Shown here: positions 1-7,129 of the stretch, in pieces
Position numbering within the stretch: the first letter of the stretch is position 1
Layout of the letters: every line of letters begins with the position of its first letter
Assembly: GCA_002306055.1 (NCBI GenBank)
Contig: DBRR01000012.1
Span: forward strand, 30,327-73,683
Source of the DNA: Anaerolineaceae bacterium UBA1363
Lineage (GTDB): Bacteria > Chloroflexota > Anaerolineae > Anaerolineales > Anaerolineaceae
DNA: 43,357 nt
Direction of reading: 5' to 3'
Program-made: the position numbers and the translations under genes
The notes under the pieces: generated by a model
The model's input: the letters and a program-made list of their open reading frames with translations, nothing else
Told to the model about the DNA's origin: nothing
The model's database searches: none

Positions 1-195
1 CGGATAATGTGTAAACAATCATACTTGTCTAAACAGTTTAAAGGACATATAAACGGATTTTAACAATTTGCTTACATTTCATTTAAATTGAGTTAACTAA
101 CGCGGGTTAATATATCACTGTTCGCGCTAATATTGTTTCTCTCCTTTCAAATTGCACGAACAGGATCGGATTGTGACAAATCACTTTTTTGATCG
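1..195. other. AT-rich non-coding edge
   Basis: No open reading frame with a plausible start and ribosome site is seen here. The stretch is AT-rich and ends in a strong hairpin. It probably belongs to the far side of a convergent or terminal intergenic region cut by the window edge. Confidence 0.4.
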
Positions 196-234
196 AAACT
201 AAAACAGCCGCAGGTGAGGCGGCTGTTTTAGTTT
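196..234. terminator. Bidirectional hairpin terminator
   Basis: A perfect 16-bp stem (196-211 with 219-234) encloses a 7-nt loop. The outer stem is A-rich on the left and T-rich on the right, so each strand ends in a U-rich run. It lies 38 bp beyond the stop of the minus-strand DinB-family gene and is the likely terminator of that two-gene operon. Confidence 0.85.
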
Positions 235-271
235 AAAACGGGGGTATGATTTTTTGTCCTAACTTCTGCAG

Positions 272-961
272 TTAACGAAGCGCCAGATCGCGAATGTGGT
301 CGATGTGATCGCGCTGGTGCCAGAGTAATCGCCGTACAAGCTTACGCGCGCTCCATTTTTCCTGACGGCGTTCAAAAACTTGGTCAAAGCCTATTAGCGC
401 AGGCAGGCAGCGGTTGGTTTCTGCAGCGCTAACCTCGAGCAATTTCATGGGAACGCCACTTTCAGCGGGCTTATGGAACTCAATTCCAAGGCGGGAAAAA
501 TACCACGATTCCACCCGGGCAATATGCTCCAGAATGCCTTCGATTGTCCAGCGCTGGCCTTCAAATTTGTGTTTGAGGATCTCAGCGGGAAGCGTTTCCA
601 CGCCTGCCAGCAGCTCCTCACGCTGCCAGTTATAGATCAGTAAAGCCTGCTGCAGATCCTCTTCGCTCAACGGCACCAAATCTGACCGGAAAAATGAATA
701 GACTGCATGCATTCTTCCGTCAAACCAAACCGGCAAGACCTCGAAAGTTTCGTCGATATGCATATCCAATCCATCGAGGTGCACCCACGGGTGATCAGTG
801 TGAAGGTTAAGCCAGTTTTCGAACCTCAACATCTCATGGGGCATGCGCAGTAAAGCCTCGGCATCATCGGAACCATAGGTGAACACGCCTGGATAATCAA
901 GCGCCCAGGCGAGAGTGCGACCTTCCACCTTGTTTTCAAGCCCGATCTGGATGAGCGTCAC
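272..961 (-). CDS. DinB-family four-helix protein
   Basis: A 229-residue soluble protein. Its C-terminal part (about 100-229) matches the DinB/YfiT metal-binding four-helix fold: His146 in a helix 'LEHIARVESW', and His215 and His219 in 'WHQRDHIDH' form the usual three-histidine site. The N-terminal 50 residues (ALDYPGVFTYGSD) resemble a HicB-like small beta domain, an arrangement inferred by eye. Members of this superfamily include thiol-dependent S-transferases, but most are uncharacterised and no substrate can be assigned. The start is GTG, 3 bp after the stop of the upstream phosphoribosyltransferase gene, which suggests translational coupling; no strong Shine-Dalgarno is visible. The hairpin at 196-234 closes the operon. 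Confidence 0.75.
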   Translation of the reverse strand: MTLIQIGLENKVEGRTLAWALDYPGVFTYGSDDAEALLRMPHEMLRFENWLNLHTDHPWVHLDGLDMHIDETFEVLPVWFDGRMHAVYSFFRSDLVPLSEEDLQQALLIYNWQREELLAGVETLPAEILKHKFEGQRWTIEGILEHIARVESWYFSRLGIEFHKPAESGVPMKLLEVSAAETNRCLPALIGFDQVFERRQEKWSARKLVRRLLWHQRDHIDHIRDLALR

Positions 962-964
962 GAC

Positions 965-1516
965 TCAGTTGTAAAAGATTGGCAGATGTCCCAGAGCAAT
1001 GACATGGCGCCACTCCGCACGATCGCCTTCTGTCAGGATCGCTGCTTCAGTGGTTACCTTACCGCCGGCCTTTTCTGCGATGAGGTGCATCCCCTGCAGG
1101 GTGGAGCCAGTGCTGATAACATCATCCAGCAGCAAAATCTGCTTATCCTTCAATAGTTTGATATCCTTTTCATCCAGGAACAGGTTCTGAGGTTTACCGG
1201 TGGTAATGGAAAGTGTCTCCGCTTTCAAGGCTTCGCCCATGTAGGGTTTGTACTCTTTGCGCAGGACCACGTAAGGTTTTTGGGTAACTTTTGCCAGCTC
1301 ATGGGCAATCGGAATACTCTTGGCTTCAGCCGTGATGATGACATCGAACGGTTTGTCTGCAAGTTTCGTGGCAAGGGCGGTCGCGCATGCATCCACCAAT
1401 TCCACATCCCCGAGAATGTTTAAGATGGCAATGCGCATGCCTGGTTTGACCTCGAAAAGAGGTAGATCCCGCCGCACACCGGCGATATCAAGTGAATAGA
1501 CTTCTCTTTGTTCCAT
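965..1516 (-). CDS. Type I phosphoribosyltransferase, adenine PRTase-like
   Basis: A 183-residue cytoplasmic enzyme. The PRPP-binding signature 'ILLLDDVISTGSTL' (about 127-140) is complete, with the two acidic residues followed by the TGST loop. A flexible-loop region 'VVLRKEYKPYMG' precedes it, as in adenine or xanthine phosphoribosyltransferases. The family moves a nucleobase onto PRPP, releasing pyrophosphate, in purine salvage. The hood residues that set base preference cannot be read with confidence, so adenine is only the best guess. The ATG is preceded by AAGGAG at 5-nt spacing. It is the first gene of a minus-strand pair with the DinB-like protein. Confidence 0.8.
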   Translation of the reverse strand: MEQREVYSLDIAGVRRDLPLFEVKPGMRIAILNILGDVELVDACATALATKLADKPFDVIITAEAKSIPIAHELAKVTQKPYVVLRKEYKPYMGEALKAETLSITTGKPQNLFLDEKDIKLLKDKQILLLDDVISTGSTLQGMHLIAEKAGGKVTTEAAILTEGDRAEWRHVIALGHLPIFYN

Positions 1517-1596
1517 CCTGTCTCCTTATTAATCAAAGATCAGATTGATTTTAGTCCAAATCTACCTGAAAAAACGATCTTAGGCGTTTAAAGCAG

Positions 1597-1627
1597 CTAA
1601 TGCCGTGGACGCCGACCACGGCATTAG
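1597..1627. repeat. Perfect 12-bp inverted repeat in a divergent promoter region
   Basis: CTAATGCCGTGG (1597-1608) and its exact reverse complement (1616-1627) are separated by 7 nt. It lies between the divergent phosphoribosyltransferase and MGMT genes. There is no T-run after the stem on the plus strand, so it looks more like an operator or a stable RNA hairpin than a terminator. A purine-rich AAGGAGGA follows at 1633 without a start codon at useful distance. Confidence 0.5.
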
Positions 1628-1756
1628 TGTTTAAGGAGGAGAAGAAGAAGAGAAGTCGCCCTTTCGAACTCTATATTACAATAAACAATAGTAAATAGCT
1701 TGACGATTGACCTACGATTACCCTACGATATTGCGACCAAGGCGAAAGTGACCCAA

Positions 1757-2254
1757 ATGGACGTAACCAATCTTAAAACAGCAGTTGGCTGGTTCCGGAT
1801 AGAAGCCTTTGCAGGCGAATTGACCCGAGTTGATCTGTTCACCGAGCTTGAACCAGCAGCAGAAAGCGCGAGCGCGGTGCTTCAAGGAGCTGTTCAGCAG
1901 TTGCAGGCTTATTTTGATGGCAGATTACATAGATTTTTACTGCCGCTGGCATGGAGAAATATTGAGGGATTTCGGCGGGAAGTCTTGCAGGTTGTCGCAG
2001 GTGTTCCGTTTGGTGAGTTGATGAGTTATGGTGAGATAGCTAAACTGGTTGGTAAACCTGGTGCCTCACAAGCTGTCGGAGCGGCAGTGGGCAGCAATCC
2101 CTGGTTGATTGTGGTACCCTGCCATCGGGTGATCGGGTCAGACCGTAAACTGCACGGCTTCTCGGCACCCGGAGGGCTCGAAACTAAAACCTGGCTTCTC
2201 CGGCATGAAGGACATGAAATTATTGGAGGCAAGGTTAGCCTCAAAGGGAGTTGA
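1757..2254 (+). CDS. ogt: Methylated-DNA--protein-cysteine methyltransferase
   Basis: DNA repair protein that transfers an alkyl group from O6-alkylguanine to its own cysteine in a single-use reaction. The active-site motif PCHRVIG is intact (Cys122 counting from this start). It is preceded by the helix-turn-helix segment 'FGELMSYGEIAKLVGKP' and the Asn hinge 'GSNPWLIVV', and followed by 'LLRHEG'. Length is about 165 residues, normal for Ogt-type proteins. I chose ATG 1757; the frame is open to a TTG at 1700 and a GTG at 1748, but no ribosome site precedes the TTG. The stop is 2 bp before the era start, so the two genes form an operon. A second MGMT-fold protein without the cysteine lies at 12091. 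Confidence 0.88.
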   Translation: MDVTNLKTAVGWFRIEAFAGELTRVDLFTELEPAAESASAVLQGAVQQLQAYFDGRLHRFLLPLAWRNIEGFRREVLQVVAGVPFGELMSYGEIAKLVGKPGASQAVGAAVGSNPWLIVVPCHRVIGSDRKLHGFSAPGGLETKTWLLRHEGHEIIGGKVSLKGS

Positions 2255-2256
2255 AC

Positions 2257-3171
2257 ATGGAAGAAAGTCAAGAAACAGAATTTCGCTCAGGGTTTGTAGC
2301 ACTGATCGGCAAACCAAACGTGGGCAAGAGCACCTTGCTCAATCGCCTCCTTGGGCAGCCGATTGCGGGCATCTCTGCCAAGCCGCAGACCACCCGCCGG
2401 CGTCAGTTGGGGATTCTTACCACCAAGGAATATCAAATCGTTTTTGTCGACACTCCTGGTCTCACGGATGCCAAGGATAAACTTGCCAAATCGATCAATG
2501 CGGAAGTCCAGTTTGCACTGAACGACTCGGACCTGTTATTGCTGTTGGTCGACGCCAGCAATCCAGCTGACCCGATGGATGAGAAACTGCTGGACGCAAT
2601 CCAGGCTTCAAGAACGCAACCGCCTGTGTTGGTCGTTTTCAACAAGGCTGACCGCCTGAACAGAACCAGTTTTGCTCAGCTTTCCGCGTTATACCGCGAG
2701 AAACTGCCAAACGCGCGCACCCTGCAGATCTCCGCGTTGGATGGGACAGGTGTAAAAACCATGCTGCATGAGATCGTCGAAATGCTGCCAAGGGGTCCGC
2801 AATATTTTCCTGAGGAGCAAATAACGGAGGATTATGAGCGGGATATTGCAGCGGAGATGATCCGGGCAGTCTGCATGGATATGTTGACGGATGAAATACC
2901 CTACTCAATTGCCACACAAGTGGAATCTTACAAAGAACGTGAGAATGGCACACTGTACATCGACGCGACAATTTACGTGGAACGCGAGAGCCAGAAACCA
3001 ATTGTGATCGGCAGAAAAGGCCAGATGATCCGCGAAATTGGCACCAAGGCGCGCGAGGAACTGGAACGCGCTACCGGGCAAAAAGTCTTTCTTGAGTTGG
3101 TGGTTAAAGTCCAAAAGGACTGGAAGAACGACCAGGCATTTCTGAAACAGATCGGTCTTGCGGGTGGCTAG
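2257..3171 (+). CDS. era: GTPase Era
   Basis: Ribosome-assembly GTPase that binds 16S rRNA near its 3' end during 30S maturation. All GTPase motifs are present in 304 residues: G1 GKPNVGKS (18-25), switch region TTRRR (45-49), G3 DTPG (65-68), G4 NKAD (129-132), G5 SAL (159-161). A C-terminal KH domain carries the GxxG-type loop GRKGQMI (252-258). Length matches the family. ATG 2257 is chosen because AAAGGGAG ends 6 nt upstream; an in-frame TTG at 2251 lies inside the MGMT stop region. The gene follows MGMT by 2 bp and is itself followed closely by the YhhN-family gene. Confidence 0.96.
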   Translation: MEESQETEFRSGFVALIGKPNVGKSTLLNRLLGQPIAGISAKPQTTRRRQLGILTTKEYQIVFVDTPGLTDAKDKLAKSINAEVQFALNDSDLLLLLVDASNPADPMDEKLLDAIQASRTQPPVLVVFNKADRLNRTSFAQLSALYREKLPNARTLQISALDGTGVKTMLHEIVEMLPRGPQYFPEEQITEDYERDIAAEMIRAVCMDMLTDEIPYSIATQVESYKERENGTLYIDATIYVERESQKPIVIGRKGQMIREIGTKAREELERATGQKVFLELVVKVQKDWKNDQAFLKQIGLAGG

Positions 3172-3193
3172 CATAGCGGAAGTCATTAGAGCA

Positions 3194-3853
3194 ATGCCAG
3201 TCGTTGGAATCGGACTTGTGAGCCTGATCAACTGGATTTCGGCATGGCAGGAGCGACTGATCCCTTATTACATCACCAAACCCATGGTGCTGTTAGGCTT
3301 GCTTTTGTTCATGGTTTTGCGAGTGCCGATCACCCCGGCGAGGTTGCCATTTTTGCTTGGCCTGGTTTTTTCTTTGCTAGGCGATATTTTTCTGATTCCA
3401 AAAGGCACACGGTGGTTTTTGGTGGGAATGGGCGCCTTTTCGATTACTCAGTTGATGTACATCTGGGGCTTTAACCTCTCAATGGTCAAACTGCCGGTTT
3501 TGGTGGTTGGGGTAGTAGCCTACCTCGTGGGTGTCATTCTAATTCACTTGGTGATAAACAGGTTTTCGGGATCGCCTAACGTTAATCAAGCGATTCTGCC
3601 TTATCTTAAGGGGTATGGCGCGTTGGTCCTTGCCATGAGCATGAGCGCATTATTATGCCTTGCCCGACCAGGCTGGTCGGATCGTGCTGCAGTCATGGCT
3701 GGCGTTGGAGGGATATTGTTTTTCTTGTCTGACGGGATGATTGGCTTGGAAAAGCTCGACCGCCGCCTTCCGAAATCCCGGTTTTGGGTCATTTTCACTT
3801 ATCACCTGGCGCAATTTTTAATCGTTGGGGCAGTGATGCAATTGCCGGGCTAG
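3194..3853 (+). CDS. YhhN-family integral membrane protein
   Basis: A very hydrophobic protein of about 220 residues with seven or eight predicted membrane spans. The segment 'LLGLVFSLLGDIFLIP' followed by 'FLVGMGAFSITQLMYI' fits the YhhN (TMEM86) family signature, with the conserved GD and a polar residue in the following helix. Some family members are lysoplasmalogenases that cleave the vinyl-ether bond of lysoplasmalogens; activity here is only inferred. Start is uncertain: the frame is open from TTG 3158 and GTG 3164, which overlap the end of era, but ATG 3194 has a weak purine-rich site about 11 nt upstream. It is probably co-transcribed with era. Confidence 0.75.
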   Translation: MPVVGIGLVSLINWISAWQERLIPYYITKPMVLLGLLLFMVLRVPITPARLPFLLGLVFSLLGDIFLIPKGTRWFLVGMGAFSITQLMYIWGFNLSMVKLPVLVVGVVAYLVGVILIHLVINRFSGSPNVNQAILPYLKGYGALVLAMSMSALLCLARPGWSDRAAVMAGVGGILFFLSDGMIGLEKLDRRLPKSRFWVIFTYHLAQFLIVGAVMQLPG

Positions 3854-3953
3854 TCATTATGGAAAGAGTTGTAGGTGGCGGAAGATAATTTTGTGCTTCC
3901 ATAAGAAGGATGTATGGATAAAATACAGCTGGAGTCAAAAATTACATAAAAAC

Positions 3954-3972
3954 TCAGGGCAATTGCATCTAA
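3954..3972 (+). repeat. Left arm of 19-bp inverted match bounding the accessory zone
   Basis: TCAGGGCAATTGCATCTAA here is the exact reverse complement of 6714-6732. The two arms enclose about 2.7 kb with the genes at 4362 and 5162. The core AGGGCAATTG also recurs at the end of the 159-bp repeat. Confidence 0.5.
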
Positions 3973-4074
3973 ACGAGAAAGATCACTCAAACAAATTTCG
4001 AGAATTTCAAATAATGGCCAATAATATTTCATATTGACTTAATATGTTTGATTGATAAACCTGTTTTGGCTGTC

Positions 4075-4233
4075 GATTCACGGCAAAAAGAATTCTTTTT
4101 AGCCAAATCCATCTCTTATTACTACTCAAACAGAATTGTGTTACCCGCAAAGAGTGAGAAATTTATTCAAAAAGACCTAATTTCTAATCATTTTTGGTGG
4201 TTTTCCTGAAAAATAAGATGTGATTGCCCTGGT
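4075..4233 (+). repeat. 159-bp dispersed repeat, copy 1
   Basis: This block matches 43131-43289 in the same orientation over 159 bp with four substitutions and no gaps. Near its left end is the 16-bp palindrome AAAAAGAATTCTTTTT, extended by GGC/GCC. Its right end is the left half of the palindrome at 4223-4245. Neither copy encodes a protein on either strand. It resembles a small non-autonomous repeat, but no terminal inverted repeats or target duplication are clear. Confidence 0.8.
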
Positions 4234-4245
4234 TACCAGGGCAAT
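4223..4245. repeat. 11-bp perfect palindrome at the right end of the repeat
   Basis: ATTGCCCTGGT and its exact complement flank a single T. Only the left half is retained in the second copy of the 159-bp repeat, so the palindrome straddles the repeat boundary. It is followed by two tandem GGGCAATTGAT units. It could be an operator for the adjacent promoter. Confidence 0.5.
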
Positions 4246-4255
4246 TGATGGGCAA

Positions 4256-4284
4256 TTGATGGGGGATGTGAAATATTGTATACT
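4256..4284 (+). promoter_or_regulatory. Sigma-70-type promoter for the 4362 gene
   Basis: TTGATG at 4256-4261 and TATACT at 4279-4284 are separated by exactly 17 bp. The next gene downstream starts at 4362. The -35 box lies within the tandem GGGCAATTGAT units just after the palindrome. Confidence 0.6.
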
Positions 4285-4361
4285 ATATTTGTGAGAAATA
4301 GATTGGATGACAAAAGGAGAATGAGAAGAATCAGATTACAAATTTGACAAGGAGGTGCTGT

Positions 4362-5003
4362 ATGTCTACAACGCGAAATGGGCTACGTTTTCCAAGCCAA
4401 CACAGAGAATGGTCCATCCTCATCTTGGTTGGATTGATTCTCTCGATGGTGTTCTACCATGTCCAGGTACAGACTGTTTCTGCCGAACAGCAATCTCAAA
4501 TCGAATGGGAGGCATTCCACCAATCGCTGGTTCTGAAGGATAAAGTGATACCCTTCAACTTTTCCTATCCAAAAGGTTGGCATATTGTTGACCATCAGGA
4601 TAGTCTACAAGTAAGCATCCAGAATGTTCCGCCCTTTAATAACCCAAATGAACTTTCTGGAGGATTACCAGAGGGTTTTGTAAAGATCAGTTTTATGATT
4701 GATCCCAAGATGAATCCATCTGACCTAAAGCAAGGCGAAGCAAAGGTAATCAACGGTATTACCTGGCAAGAACACGTTGGGGTAGGTGAAGCTTCTGGAG
4801 ATCGTTCGTTGACGCTTGAAACAGTCCACGAAGGGGTTATCTTCCGGATCTACACTTATATTGCTGGGACAAAGGGCGATACAGCTCTTCTAGAAAATCA
4901 CGCAACAACATTGGATCAGATAGTGAATAGCCTCACATTCGAACCGACAATACCTCTTGAGAGACCGCCGGATGCACCCCCTCCACCACCTGATGGGAAA
5001 TAG
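4362..5003 (+). CDS. Membrane-anchored exported protein of unknown function
   Basis: A 213-residue protein with an N-terminal hydrophobic segment (about 18-40) that could be a signal peptide or signal anchor, followed by a soluble extracellular part and a proline-rich C-terminus (PPDAPPPPPDGK). The soluble part contains 'FNFSYPKGWHIVD' and a closing stretch 'LDQIVNSLTF', a pattern common in DcrB/PsbP-like mixed alpha-beta domains of secreted proteins; that fold is an inference. No catalytic motif is seen. ATG 4362 is chosen because AAGGAGGT (4349-4356) lies 5 nt upstream; the frame is also open from 4344. A promoter at 4256 suggests it is transcribed on its own or with the lipoprotein gene at 5162. 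Confidence 0.7.
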   Translation: MSTTRNGLRFPSQHREWSILILVGLILSMVFYHVQVQTVSAEQQSQIEWEAFHQSLVLKDKVIPFNFSYPKGWHIVDHQDSLQVSIQNVPPFNNPNELSGGLPEGFVKISFMIDPKMNPSDLKQGEAKVINGITWQEHVGVGEASGDRSLTLETVHEGVIFRIYTYIAGTKGDTALLENHATTLDQIVNSLTFEPTIPLERPPDAPPPPPDGK

Positions 5004-5161
5004 TCGAACTTACCGTAACGCTATTCCACTGGTCGTAGGAGATTAGACTGTCAGAGTCTCTCCAGCGTGTTATTGAAGAAATCACCCTCGAAAGATTGGC
5101 GCGCTGGAGAAAAGATATCAAGAGGCAAAGTCTAATTTCATTCTGGTAAAGGATTTCTTAT

Positions 5162-6418
5162 ATGAAAAAAAAGCCATCATTTGTAAATAATAATAATCAT
5201 AGCAAAGATATACTGACTATCCTGATATTGATCCTGGCAGCATTGATAATTCCAGGATGCACTTCTTCGTCAATTCCAACGTCAATTCCAACGCCTTTTC
5301 AGCCCACTCAAGAGCAGATCCCTTCCTCAGAATTACCCCAACCAGAAGTCCCACCTATTGGTGCCACCCTGACGCCGTTTCCAACATTAGGAAACACCAC
5401 GAATTGGCGCGAGCCAGAGGCAAGCCGCTCGATTGTGTTTGCTCTCCCCGCTTCGACAGGAGGGCAGGATATTTATCTGCTTAGTCCCCAGGCTGAGCCC
5501 CCATTACGTTTGGCAAACATAACCGATGAACTCCTTCTTCGCGTTGCTGCCTCTCCTGACGGTAAATACCTTGCAATCCACACCTCTCCCCGTACAACTG
5601 GTTACAACCAATCGCTGACCTTACTATCTCTTAGCGACTACAAGCTAAAGCCGGTTGTCCAGGAATCCTGGATCATATCGTGGTCTTGGTCGACAGATGG
5701 CAAGCGAATAGCCTTTTCGGAGTCACGCGAAGCTGGAATGCTTAATATCTATATTTTGGATGTCGAGACAGGTTCAATGGACCTTGTCTTTGATGGTGCA
5801 GGTGGTGGTAAGTGGGATGTCAAGGGTTGGGTGATGAGTGATCAGATGTTACTGGTATCTCATCTCGCCGGTGGAGGTTTGATGATCGATCAGGCTCTCC
5901 TGATCGATGTGTCCTCGAAGGAAAGAGAGATAATATACTCCGATTCGAACAAGATGACGGGGAATATCATTCCGGTCGCCGGTGGTCAGGTTGCCTTGGT
6001 TAGTCAGCGTGAGAAGATGGGCGATCTAAAAGCTAAACTGCTAGTTTTGGATTTGAATACTGGACAATCAACTGTGCTCGTTGATCCCGAGAGCCCGTAT
6101 TCTTCAATCATTAATGGGCCAATTTTGTCTCCAGACAACCGATACGCAGCTTTCATGAGCGTATCCAGCGCAGAAAAGGGGGTGGATGCTATAGTTAATA
6201 TCATGTTGCTTGATGTAACCACTGGTGAGACTTCGGTTGTATTCCAAGGTAGCTATGCTTCAAGCCGAGTACTTGCCTGGGCGTCTGATACTGTCTTGAT
6301 CGTGAGTAACCTGGGTGAAGAGATGGATCAGACGTTGTACTCCATTCACACGGATGGATCTCATCCGCAGAAGATACTCACCATAAGCGGTGGTCAGTTT
6401 CTGACGACGATTCCATAG
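5162..6418 (+). CDS. Lipoprotein with TolB/WD40-like beta-propeller
   Basis: A 418-residue exported lipoprotein. A hydrophobic signal ends in the lipobox IIPGC (Cys33), then a Ser/Pro/Thr-rich linker of about 45 residues leads to a propeller. Blade motifs are visible as 'SPDGKYLAI' (about 135), 'STDGKRIAFS' (about 180) and 'SPDNRYAAFM' (about 322), typical of TolB-N/WD40-like repeats. Such proteins usually bind proteins or peptidoglycan-associated partners on the cell surface; no enzyme motif is seen. The N-terminus is unusually Asn-rich before the signal. It follows the exported protein at 4362 by 158 bp and may share a promoter. The fragment at 8291-8644 also looks propeller-derived. Confidence 0.78.
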   Translation: MKKKPSFVNNNNHSKDILTILILILAALIIPGCTSSSIPTSIPTPFQPTQEQIPSSELPQPEVPPIGATLTPFPTLGNTTNWREPEASRSIVFALPASTGGQDIYLLSPQAEPPLRLANITDELLLRVAASPDGKYLAIHTSPRTTGYNQSLTLLSLSDYKLKPVVQESWIISWSWSTDGKRIAFSESREAGMLNIYILDVETGSMDLVFDGAGGGKWDVKGWVMSDQMLLVSHLAGGGLMIDQALLIDVSSKEREIIYSDSNKMTGNIIPVAGGQVALVSQREKMGDLKAKLLVLDLNTGQSTVLVDPESPYSSIINGPILSPDNRYAAFMSVSSAEKGVDAIVNIMLLDVTTGETSVVFQGSYASSRVLAWASDTVLIVSNLGEEMDQTLYSIHTDGSHPQKILTISGGQFLTTIP

Positions 6419-6784
6419 AACGCAAAAATAATTGTCCAGAAGCCCTGTTAACAGCGAGGTTTAAACCAAATTCATTTGGTTTTCCAACACCAGGACCAAA
6501 GAGAGTGCTTGACACTATCGTATCGTTAGCACCCAGGGATCATAAATAGCGCCTGAAATAACATCCATGATCAACCTGTCAGCCAAGGGATGATTGTGTC
6601 TGCAGGAGACACATTTCGCGTTGAATGCATCAAAATGCAACGGATCCGGGATAGAAGACAGCAAACATAGAGACTCGCCTAAATGATAAACCTGTAATTT
6701 GTACTGCACTTAATTAGATGCAATTGCCCTGATTATAAACATGCTTCTAGAGATTAACCAGTCGAATTGAAAAGAGGTGGAAAA
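6419..6784. other. 366-bp intergenic stretch
   Basis: It contains a weak hairpin (6463-6471 with 6474-6482, 2-nt loop) that may end transcription of the propeller lipoprotein, and the right arm of the 19-bp inverted match at 6714-6732. A 64-codon minus-strand frame is present but begins at GTG without a ribosome site, so I do not call it a gene. Confidence 0.5.
6714..6732 (-). repeat. Right arm of 19-bp inverted match
   Basis: Exact reverse complement of 3954-3972. It lies 53 bp upstream of the cysteine-rich peptide start. A 12-bp direct match TGATAAACCTGT also occurs close to each arm (near 4053 and 6684), which supports shared ancestry of the two edges. Confidence 0.5.
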
Positions 6785-7090
6785 ATGAAGAAAACTCTAG
6801 TCATTGTGCTATTGGCCCTAATTGTTGTTGAACTAGGCCTTTTTGAATTAGTTATGCCCGTTCAAGGGAGCCAATGCTCTCAGCAAATTGATGCCTCATG
6901 CCAGTCACCTTGCGAATGCGGTGGTGGTTGGTATTGCTCAAGTGATAAAGGAAATGTAATTTACTATTACAGGCTTCCTATCATTCACACTTGTGTTGGT
7001 TCTGAGCCTGTGGAATGCTCATATTGGTGCCTGTGTTGCCCTTGCAACATATCTGATAAGTGTATTATGCCTGGGGATACATGCACTTAG
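6785..7090 (+). CDS. Small secreted cysteine-rich protein
   Basis: A 101-residue protein with a clear signal peptide (about 1-28, MKKTLVIVLLALIVVELGLF then a short polar region). The mature part of about 73 residues has 13 cysteines, including the cluster 'CSYWCLCCPC', and is rich in Tyr, Ser and Gly. The start at ATG 6785 is supported by AGAGGTGG just upstream; a TTG at 6767 is in frame but unlikely. No family is recognised. The odd cysteine count suggests one free thiol, a dimer or a metal or cofactor site, with the others disulfide-bonded outside the cell. It could be a small toxin-like or structural surface peptide; this is speculation. It converges with the DUF218 gene. Confidence 0.65.
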   Translation: MKKTLVIVLLALIVVELGLFELVMPVQGSQCSQQIDASCQSPCECGGGWYCSSDKGNVIYYYRLPIIHTCVGSEPVECSYWCLCCPCNISDKCIMPGDTCT

Positions 7091-7129
7091 TAAAAACAAT
7101 GTCTTTTCGATTATTATCCTCATAGCAAG

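Larger units (their letters stand above)
3854..4361. other. 508-bp non-coding stretch at the accessory-zone edge
   Basis: No supportable gene. It holds one arm of a 19-bp inverted match (3954-3972), the 159-bp repeat (4075-4233), a palindrome (4223-4245), two tandem GGGCAATTGAT units (about 4239-4260) and a good promoter at 4256-4284. Base composition drops sharply towards AT compared with the era region. Confidence 0.6.

Noticed and set aside
3850..4032. 60-codon minus-strand frame
   Set aside because: AT-rich, no ribosome site, no recognisable protein features.
6515..6709. 64-codon minus-strand frame with a C-x-x-C
   Set aside because: It starts at GTG without a ribosome site, overlaps the gap beside the inverted match and has no recognisable family. 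A gene remnant is possible but not supported.
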